From: Saccharina japonica
Lineage: Eukaryota; Sar; Phaeophyceae; Laminariales; Laminariaceae
Direction: 5' to 3'
DNA: 64,000 nt
Assembly (NCBI GenBank): GCA_008828725.1
Contig: MEHQ01003857.1
Coordinates: forward strand, 171,715-235,714
The notes beneath the pieces were generated by a model. It was not told the DNA's origin, ran no database searches, and saw only the letters and a program-made list of their open reading frames with translations. This document shows positions 56,666 to 64,000 of the stretch, piece after piece. Positions within the stretch are counted from its first letter, which is position 1. Each line of letters starts with the position of its first letter. The position numbers and the translations under genes were made by a program.

Positions 56666-57107
56666 ATAAAAAGAACCGCCCCTAAAAAAGGCATTGCTCC
56701 TATTCTGACCAAATCAGCGCTGACTTGAGGTTATATCCCTTCTATACATAGCAGACAGTTTCCACCGCCAAAGCGGCGAATGCTCCTGGCTGCGTTTGTT
56801 GAACAGGGACACTTTTCCCGTACGAGCGTATACGGGTAGTATTATAGTGTTGGCGCTTGATTGTGTGCCTCGGAGGAAGTAGAAGAAGTTTTTAAGGATG
56901 TAGCGTGTGTATCAGCGCGTAGCTGATGTGTGCGCTTAGACTCTCGCTTGCCGATGACCTACTGCAGATGGGTAATGCCTACTGATGATGTAGTACGAGC
57001 TACGCTGTAGCAGGTGACTCTGTGTTATCCAGCAGCGACTCTATGATACCGACTACTGCTATAACAGGTGTCATCTCTAACAGAAGCAGCCGACCCTTCG
57101 GCGTGTA

Positions 57108-57283
57108 CAATGGGGGTCACCCAATAAGACGGTCTGAATAAGGCGGTATCCCGATATAAGGCGGTCAAAATCGCGTGGCGCGACTGGGAAATCGCACTCA
57201 TAACCTGGAACGAACAAGGCGGATTCCCTCTACAAGGCGGTCAAGTTGCTCTGGCACACCACCGCCTTGTTGGGGGACCCCTA
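57108..57283 (-). mobile_element. MITE family K, copy 2
   Basis: ATGGGGGTCACCC at the left, GGGGGACCCCTACTG at the right. Internal AATAAGGCGGTATCCCGATA and GAACAAGGCGGATTCCCTCT are the reverse complement of copy 1 at 2569. Confidence 0.75.
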
Positions 57284-57287
57284 CTGT

Positions 57288-57580
57288 ACTACGATAGAGG
57301 TGCACCTGCATACAGGCCGTTTTCTGAGCGTGGTCATTTGAGGAGCTCTACTATGCCTCACCCCCCCCCTAAAAAAAAAACTGAATTTTGGAGGAAAATT
57401 AAAAGAGCTACGTACCAAAATCAGACCAGATCATGAGCAATCCTATGATCCAAGTATAAAATGAACAATATGGCAACACAAAAGCATGAAAAGCCGACCG
57501 TTTTGCGTTATGGAGCCCTCCCCGTCATCCATAAAACGTCTCAGCCAGAAAACGGTACAGTACCTCTATCGTAGAACGCG
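57288..57580 (-). mobile_element. MITE family B, copy 13
   Basis: CTACGATAGAGGTGCACCTG and ACCTCTATCGTAGAACGCG. The interior has GAGGAGCTCTA, CTGAATTTTGGAGGAAAATT and CAGCCAGAAAACGG. Confidence 0.75.
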
Positions 57581-57810
57581 GCCTTCGTGCTTATAGCGCT
57601 GCCGCTACGCACAGGGTGTACCCGCGCTTGCGAGTCTGCGTGGGTTACATCTAGTAGGAAGTTATGGCCTTGCCGTGGTACTCTGGGTTTCGCGCCCCTG
57701 GAAGACCTCTCCTCTTCTGACGACGATATCCATCCACTCTCTGGTTCGGATCCGACGTTAAGGGCTCCCGACTTTCAACCAGATCGCGCGGAGAAGCGGG
57801 AGGTTGTTTA

Positions 57811-58077
57811 GACGCGTGCTAGGTACGATAGGGGTATAAGGTATACCTTTTTTTGGCTGAATAATTTTCTGAATGACGGGGGGCTTCTTAACCCAAAACG
57901 TCGGAATTTTATACTCTTGTGTTGGAATATGTTTTCATTGTATTCTTAGACCATGGTAAATCGGGTAGAACTTTTATTTTCCTCCAAAATCAGTTTTTCA
58001 CTTACTAATAGTATAGAGCTCCTTAAGGGACCACACCCTCAGAAAAATCATGGTGTACCTCTACCGTAGCAAGTGTC
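57811..58077 (+). mobile_element. MITE family B, copy 14
   Basis: GACGCGTGCTAGGTACGATA and GGTGTACCTCTACCGTAGCA plus AGTGTC. 267 bp, complete. Copies 13 and 14 bracket 57581-57810, the only non-repeat stretch here. Confidence 0.8.
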
Positions 58078-58204
58078 GTTACCATGATTTATTCACGAGT
58101 GATAGAGTGTGCGTAAATTCCACCCAACATCCAAAATGTATGCGCGTACTGTACTGCCAGGGTTGTCATGTGCGTTTTATTATGGCAGCTGCCCGGCGGG
58201 GCGG

Positions 58205-58640
58205 GGGGGGGGGGGGGTGTACTCGTGTTGTGCATGGCCGTAGTCGTATGACCATAGACCCTCGCATCCCTACGACAATGCCGGGACGGAGCACGTTGGG
58301 TTTTCACCGACCAGGCAGACATTGCTTGCACCAAGCGCGAAGCGAAACGTGAGGTGTCGGGCGAGTCGTATAAATGGTGAGCTGCATCCTACTATAATAA
58401 CCGCTTGTGAGACGGACTTGCATACGGATGACAGCTTCAACGAGTTAATGCAATGTCCGGTGTGGTCACTCCCAGAGGCAGCAATGATGGGAGTATACTA
58501 CGTAACTGCCCATAGTGGGCGCCTTACCATAAACACTACCGTATGTGATACGACCACCCCCCTTGTTGCGGGGTAAAACTTTTCTCCACCCCGCACAAAT
58601 GATCAAACTTGACCGCCAGCTGCGATCGACCGCCCAGGGG
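58205..58640 (+). repeat. Element E, long 3'-shortened copy
   Basis: After a G run: GCATGGCCGTAGTCGTATGA, GACGGAGCACGTTGGGTTTT, GCTTGCACCAAGCGCGAAGC, ATAACCGCTTGTGAGACGGA, GTGTGGTCACTCCCAGAGGC and CCGCACAAATGATCAAACTT. A short E scrap (TGCCGGGACGGAGCACGTTG) recurs at 58710. Confidence 0.7.
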
Positions 58641-59129
58641 GGGGGGGGGGGTGTTGTTCAGTCACGCACGATGATTGTCATATACTTTCGCACCCCTACA
58701 TTTCTACAATGCCGGGACGGAGCACGTTGTTCCCACGCCTACCGTGTGTTTTTGTACAGACAGCACTTCACACAGTAGTTATGCTGTAGTCGGCAAATTC
58801 ATTGGTAAAGAGTGGGAGGGGGGGGGGGGGGGGTATTGCTTTGTTGTGCCGTCGCGATATTAAGCGGAGGGGGCGCTTCCGGAATCTGGCCAATAAACCG
58901 ATGGTCACAGAGGAATCGCGTCGCATTCCATGGACTCGTCCAAAAAGGTAGAATACTCGCTCGCACATTCCTTATTTCTTCGTTTGTCTCCACCAACCCC
59001 CCTGCCCATTGCCTCGTAGACGCCGCGCATTACATAAGATACAAGGCGCCTCGTATCACATCATCGTACTGGCTGTGGTGAGGAATATAGGAATGCTGGC
59101 TCACATCAATCATCAGGTTGAATTTCTTA

Positions 59130-59226
59130 CCCGACCACTATAATATGGACGTGAATGTAAGGACCGTTTGGTATTCAATTTTAAGCTCTAATGGTCCTTA
59201 TATTTCCGTCCAGGGTGATATCGGTA
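59130..59226. mobile_element. Short palindromic MITE (family I), copy 2
   Basis: CCACTATAATATGGACGTGA and CCTTATATTTCCGTCCAGGG with internal AAGGACCGTTTGG/TAATGGTCCTTAT form an imperfect fold-back. Confidence 0.65.
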
Positions 59227-59819
59227 TACAACTTGTGATGAGTGTGAACGGTTGACAGCCCGGCCTTCTGTACTTGTAGTGCTAATTTTCTTATCTTATG
59301 TATTAGTAGGTGTTCTGCTGTGCTCTGTCAGGTGTGAACAGCAGTATACTCTGGATCAGATTTTGTTCACGGCAGCAGTATATACGGCACTCCTTGTGTC
59401 GCCGGCACCGCCGTAATACTTCCCTGAATTTCTACTCGTACGAGCAGTTGTTCAAGAACTCGAAGTTGCTGTCATGTGTCATGCGTCGACGATGTGTGTG
59501 CTGCTGTGTTGCCAGGGAGAGCGGGGTCGCGTGGCAGGGTGGTGGAGGCACAGGCAGGAAGGAGGGCGGAGAGGTCCGACATACGGCCACATACGACAAC
59601 GATCACAATGTGAAAAAAAAATCGACTTTTTACAGTTATCAAAACGCCTCAATATTTGGAAAACTGGGCGCGCCAAAAAAAAAAAAAGGTCACTGCTGCA
59701 ACCTGTACAACCGACCTGTGCAACAGCCCGGACATCGTCCATCTTTCCCGAGGAACATAACAAAAGTGCGGTATATCCGTGGCGACAGATAATCGATCGT
59801 GGCCGTCGCACTGGCGGCG

Positions 59820-61305
59820 ATGGGCGCTACGGCGGCTCAAGGGAGCTCCGGGCGTATGCCGGACGGCGTGAGTAGGCTGACGGTGTCCTACATGGGCCGG
59901 CCGATGACTATTGTGGCATCTCTACTATTGGCGTTTATGTCGAATTTGTTCGAGCTACTACAGCTTATTCGTCGAAGAAATATTGAAGGAGATGCCAGGC
60001 CGACGCCTCAAGAGGATCACAAGCCTCCCGTCCGGCTGGACAACCTTGCAGATGTGAGTCGAGCCCACCGAGCGAAGCCTCGGGTGGTAGCTGCGTCGGG
60101 TGATACCAAAGAAAGAAAGCCGCTTGAGATGGAGCCTTCTCTCTTTTCTCCTCTTGTTGCCTTGCTTATCGCTTCTTCAATGATAAAAAGTTGAGGCGCA
60201 TTTTTTGTACTACGCCGCTTTGTCCGTAAATATAAGCACGGTTTTGATATTAATTTACATATAAAGTTGTACTTATGTTTACGAACATTTTGGTAGGAAA
60301 ACTCGCGCAATATTTTGTCCCGCGCCGAAGGTATCAGTAAACCTGATACGATTTTTACATATTTTTCTGGAAAATTTGCGCGTGACTGACACCGGTACCC
60401 TCGGTCCTGTGAACGAGCTCAGCGTCGATGACGCCCGAAGACTTGACTTGCCCGCCCCACGAGAAACTAACGATATATCCCTGTGCTCCGTGCCCCTGCG
60501 TTGCTTGGTTCTGTGTCGGTGCCGCTCTGGTCGAGAGCAGTCCGGAGAGTACTTCGTCAACAAGAGAGGAAATAGCATTCACGTGAGGTCCTACCTGCCT
60601 CCTCCTGCTGACGTACACGACATCAAGGCGGTGGTCTTGTTCTCTCACGGGTGAGCTTGTAAGCTAGCCGGGCCGGGCATGGGACTTGGATGGGTGATAA
60701 CGGCGACGAGTGGTAGCTGAAGCCTGGTGCTTTGTGTTTGGCTGGTGTGGTTGGTAGCTGCTGCATACAAGGGCTTGGTTGGTCGAAGCACGATGGTGAT
60801 GATGGAGCGTGTTTTTTGTTTTGTTTTTTCGCCCATGTACGTACGAGTTGCTGTGCTTTTTTTTCGGTGCGTATTTTGCTGCTTTTTGACGCGTGTTTTT
60901 GACACCACCACACTATTTTTAGTATACTTACAGAAACAAGCAGTATTCGTACGTGTACGTACGTACGTGGTACCTACACGTGTGATGCGCTTGTACGACA
61001 TCATACCCAGGTACAACCATTCTGTCCCGAAATATAATCAACGATCTTATACAATAGAAGTATACAAACGATGCTTATTTAGGGGTACAGAGTGGTGTAC
61101 TCGTTCGTACGCAGACGTACACAAGAATTACTATTATTATAGTAGAGTTGGGAAAACGTGTAGAAAATGGACGACGATTTTATCATATGCCGATTTGTCA
61201 GGCCAAGCGAAGAAGCCCGGCGGGCTGTGCGGGCTGCTTGGCTTGGGTATCACACATAGGGGACCCGTTCCTATATAACTGCAATGTAAGAGGCTGTGTA
61301 TAGAT

Positions 61306-61339
<34 letters not shown>

Positions 61340-63760
61340 ACTCCTTTCCTTCCTACAAGCTCAACAAGCTTGAGCTCGACAACTCGCACTGCTGCTGCTG
61401 TGCTGCTCGTCGGTTTTTCGAAATAGAACATGACTAGTACTATTAACCCTTATAGGACTGGAGTCCCGTTTTGGGGACAAATTACTTAGAATTAAAGTGG
61501 TTTGTCCCCAAAATGGGACTGCAGTCCTATAAGGGTTATTAGTGCGGGGTTTTTACTATTAATACGAGTATTGTAACGTATTTTTTGCATCTACGTCGTA
61601 TTCATCTGTTCATACACTGCTTTGCTGCCTACGTACGCACAGCAGAGTATAACAACAATTTCGATTTCGATGAAGACATACCGGCATACGAGGGCATAGA
61701 TAGACGTGCTGGCACCAATTTGGACGAAAACATAAGCACCGTTTAGTCTCCATATAAATGACTAACCGTACCTTATATTTTCGTCCATAGTGAGTTGGTG
61801 TATGCTCGGGATGCTGCTGCTGATGATGTGGTGGTGGGGCTCCCGCTCTTGTCAACTGCGTGTATTTTCGTTGTTGAAGCCGCTAACAGCAAGCAAGCGA
61901 GATTTACCGACCAATCAGCAAGCACACTCCCTACCTGTACGAGGCAACGTCGGCAAAACAGTTATGTATATGCGGCTCTCTCTACAGGCAAGCAGGCAGG
62001 TTTTGACTCGAGCACTCGACGGAAGAAGCGTACTCTTACGTTTTTTTTGTACCACTCTGTCCCGAAATATAAGTACCTTTTAAAATATTAATATTCAATA
62101 AAAACGCTGCTAATATTTAGGGACAGAATGGTACGTACTACTGTAATAGCAGCTCCATCGACTAAAATCGGGCAGCAGCTGGTTTCAACGTTTCAACGCT
62201 CCTGCAATCAGAGGCATGAATATTGATGGTAATTCGTGCAACTGCTGTAATTTGTAAAACAGAGCTTGTGCATGCGTGACGACCACACAGCAGCAGCGCA
62301 GGAGATCGAGCTCGCGATATTTTATACCCTACCGCATACACGTGTACTAATTTCTGCTGTAAAACGTAAATTCAATTTTAGGTTTTTATGTGTCTCAAAA
62401 TAGCATTTGCTCTGTCGCACCCAGGTACCAGGTATCTATTTACGTCTACGTACTTTATCATGGTGATGGATATCGCACATTGTACATACGATATTACGAT
62501 ACACACGTATCACGTACCACAGGTATTTTGTAGTTCTTCGAAAAATTACTTCGTAGTCGATACGATTTCGATATTTGATACTCAGAAGGAACGCCAAAGC
62601 CGATGGAGGGCAAAACACGTTCGATGCACGATCCATCGAAAGTTCGATATATCATTTTTCGATATATCGAAAGTTCGATATTTCATATTTCGATATGTTG
62701 AAAATTTCGATACGATTGGAACCTTTTTGTATGTGCATGATATATATCATACGTACCTGGTACCAGGTATGATGTGTATGATATCATAGTGCACGTGGTT
62801 CCACGTCTAATTGTTTTTGGGTGTTGACGATCTACGATATAGGTTCTACGAGGTAGAGCTGCAAGTTCAACAGCAACTTTTGACGTGGTTTTACAGCCAT
62901 ATCGATGTAATCCTCAGCAGACTTGTATGTGCGTTTCTATTTAATACGAGTACTGAATTAATACGAATTTTTATATCGTATATTACGATCTCATGATACG
63001 GATCTTATTATGCTGTACGTACTGCTGTCGTACGTGATACGTGGTGGTGGCGATGTGCCAATTTGCAATGGCAATACGGAATGCATCAGCAGGACTCCCT
63101 CTATAGTACCGGTAGATTTCACAGGTTTTAAGTTTTAAATAGATCATCTAGAATACAGCAGTATCATACATAGATACTTGAACAAACCAGGATGGGGAAA
63201 GTTCTGTACAAGTTAAAAAAAAAAAAGTCATTTTGTTTTTAGAATTATGGTTACTTGGTTAGCAGTCCGTCTCGAAAGAGATGCATGGTCAATAGTCAGA
63301 TTAATAAGGCAAGCAACAAAGGAGTATGCCCCCCCTCCCCCCCCCTCCCCCCCTTCCTGCCCCTCCCACCACTTCTCCTCTCCTCCCCCCCCTCCCCCCT
63401 TGAAAAAATGAAGTACCCCCCCCCCCGCTCCTTTCCTGCCCCTCCCCCACTTCTTCCCCCCATCCACCCCCCGTCCCCCCCTTAAGGAATGCGTGGTCAA
63501 CATCCGTCCCCGTCCCCCTTGTTTTTGTTTATCCCCTCCCCATCCCCTCCTCCTCCCCCCTCCTTACGTTTTTTTTCTTCTCATTCATGATGCTTAGGTA
63601 TGGGAGTCACTGCAACTCTCCGAGCAAACACAAGATGGGGTTGGCGATGCCGAAGCAGGGTGTTTGTATGTTCCAGATAGACCTTGAGGGCCACGGCTAC
63701 TCACAGGGGGAACGCGCGTACATCTCCCACTACCGCGACTGGGTCGACGACTTCCGCCAG
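59820..63760 (+). CDS. Membrane-anchored monoglyceride-lipase-like alpha/beta hydrolase, 5' three exons (continues past window)
   Basis: Exons 59820-60053 (78 codons), 60331-60650 and 63598-63760; phases 0 and 2 agree, and the last exon ends in phase 0 at a GTGGGA donor, so the gene runs off the right edge. Residues 29-50 form one hydrophobic segment (MTIVASLLLAF...LLQLI) before RRR, suggesting a signal anchor. After a variable stretch come FVNKRGNSIHVRSYLPP, AVVLFSHGYGSH (oxyanion-hole HG) and FQIDLEGHGYSQGERAYI, with DWVDDFRQ. These are the strand 3-4 landmarks of the monoacylglycerol lipase/lysophospholipase family. The GxSxG nucleophile, Asp and His lie outside. The likely role is hydrolysis of mono- or lysolipids at a membrane; the substrate is not decidable. 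The start is the first in-frame ATG after TAA at 59790; an upstream GTG was not used. The exon 2 acceptor (CCGAAG at 60330) is the least certain border. Confidence 0.82.
61302..61339. repeat. CTG microsatellite, about ten units
   Basis: A perfect CTG run in intron 2 of the hydrolase gene. Confidence 0.85.
61446..61540. mobile_element. Family D MITE, complete, TTAA-type ends
   Basis: TTAACCCTTATAGGACTGGA and CTGCAGTCCTATAAGGGTTA are the inverted ends, with GGGGACAAATTACTTAGAAT and GTGGTTTGTCCCC inside. About 95 bp. Confidence 0.8.
61694..62135. mobile_element. Two Stowaway-like short MITEs (61694-61797 and 62046-62135)
   Basis: First: GGCACCAATTTGGACGAAAA to TATTTTCGTCCATAGTGAGT. Second: GTACCACTCTGTCCCGAAAT to ATATTTAGGGACAGAATGGT plus AC. 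A single end CATTCTGTCCCGAAATATAA lies at 61018-61037. The GTCCCGAAATATAAG terminus resembles plant Stowaway (Tc1/mariner) MITE ends. Confidence 0.7.
62625..62720. repeat. Small TCGAAAGTTCGATAT repeat cluster
   Basis: CGAAAGTTCGATATATCATT and CGAAAGTTCGATATTTCATA, preceded by GAGGGCAAAACACGTTCGA. The 16006 array has the same lead-in (GGAGGGCAAAACACATTCGA at 15990), so the unit and its flank moved together. Confidence 0.7.
63263..63580 (+). repeat. Repeat F followed by poly-C/CCCCTCC-rich tract
   Basis: GTCCGTCTCGAAAGAGATGC, AAGGCAAGCAACAAAGGAGT, then C-rich DNA to 63567. This C/T tract directly precedes the acceptor (63597) of hydrolase exon 3. Confidence 0.7.
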
Positions 63761-64000
63761 GTGGGAGAAAGGGGGGATGTTTTCACCAAAACGATTTTTA
63801 TTTTATTTTTTCCAAAAAATATATACATATACCAGGTATATTTTTCCATTTGATATTTAGAAAAAGTAAGCAGAGCATTTTTTAAAAAGATTAAAAAAAA
63901 TAATTAGAAAAGCAAAAAATATGTTTCATAATAGAAAAAACACAAAAGAAAAACCAAAATGTATTTTTTATTGGAAATGGGGGTGGGGAAGGGGGAGGGG
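63761..64000. other. Start of hydrolase intron 3
   Basis: A/T-rich intron sequence ending in GGGGAAGGGGGAGG. No exon before the window edge. Confidence 0.6.

Noticed and set aside
59799..59819. GTG start seven codons upstream for the hydrolase
   Set aside because: Eukaryotic initiation; the first ATG after the in-frame stop is at 59820.
1..64000. tRNA, rRNA, transposase, retroelement polymerase and viral genes
   Set aside because: Looked for and none recognised; small RNA genes could escape reading by eye.

Overview
The window is nuclear DNA of a eukaryote with sparse, intron-rich genes. Five protein genes can be assembled from conserved protein segments plus matching GT-AG splice sites and codon phases. 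Their exons total about 4.0 kb, roughly 6% of the 64 kb. Introns run from about 0.3 to 4.8 kb. Intron and intergenic DNA are filled with short inverted-repeat elements (MITE-like), minisatellites, trinucleotide runs and long poly-G/poly-C tracts. B12-independent methionine synthase, a UFD1 with two SHP-like boxes, a three-exon DPM3 and a mitochondrial lipoyl protein fit a large-genome protist or alga (for example a stramenopile, haptophyte or chromerid-like lineage). The sequence alone does not fix the lineage.

Layout: (1) 1-7891, minus strand: 5' six exons of cobalamin-independent methionine synthase; the zinc-binding half lies beyond the left edge. (2) 7892-18731: intergenic, repeats only. 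(3) 18732-31320, minus: complete seven-exon UFD1, 392 residues, with a short assembly gap in intron 5. (4) 31321-37430: intergenic, with a GC-rich hairpin repeat, CAG tract, accordion-like short palindromes and tandem arrays. (5) 37431-43266, minus: complete DPM3, 94 residues, three exons spread over 5.8 kb. (6) 43267-43433: a 167-bp head-to-head interval, a probable bidirectional promoter. (7) 43434-50503, plus: five-exon mitochondrial lipoyl-domain protein of 266 residues. It looks like the N-terminal part of pyruvate dehydrogenase E2 but ends in a short tail instead of a catalytic domain. (8) 50504-59819: intergenic, with the densest cluster of nested MITEs. (9) 59820 to beyond 63760, plus: 5' exons of a membrane-anchored monoglyceride-lipase-like alpha/beta hydrolase, running off the right edge.

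The genes are unrelated housekeeping functions (methionine synthesis, ubiquitin segregase cofactor, dolichol-phosphate mannose synthesis, mitochondrial oxo-acid dehydrogenase chemistry, lipid hydrolysis) and do not form a pathway cluster. The most unusual items are the lipoyl protein whose C-terminal tail resembles the KGD4/MRPS36 E3-recruiting tail, the compact divergent promoter, and about a dozen distinct MITE families. Some of these show clear nesting and target-site duplications. No tRNA, rRNA, CRISPR array, transposase or viral gene was recognised.
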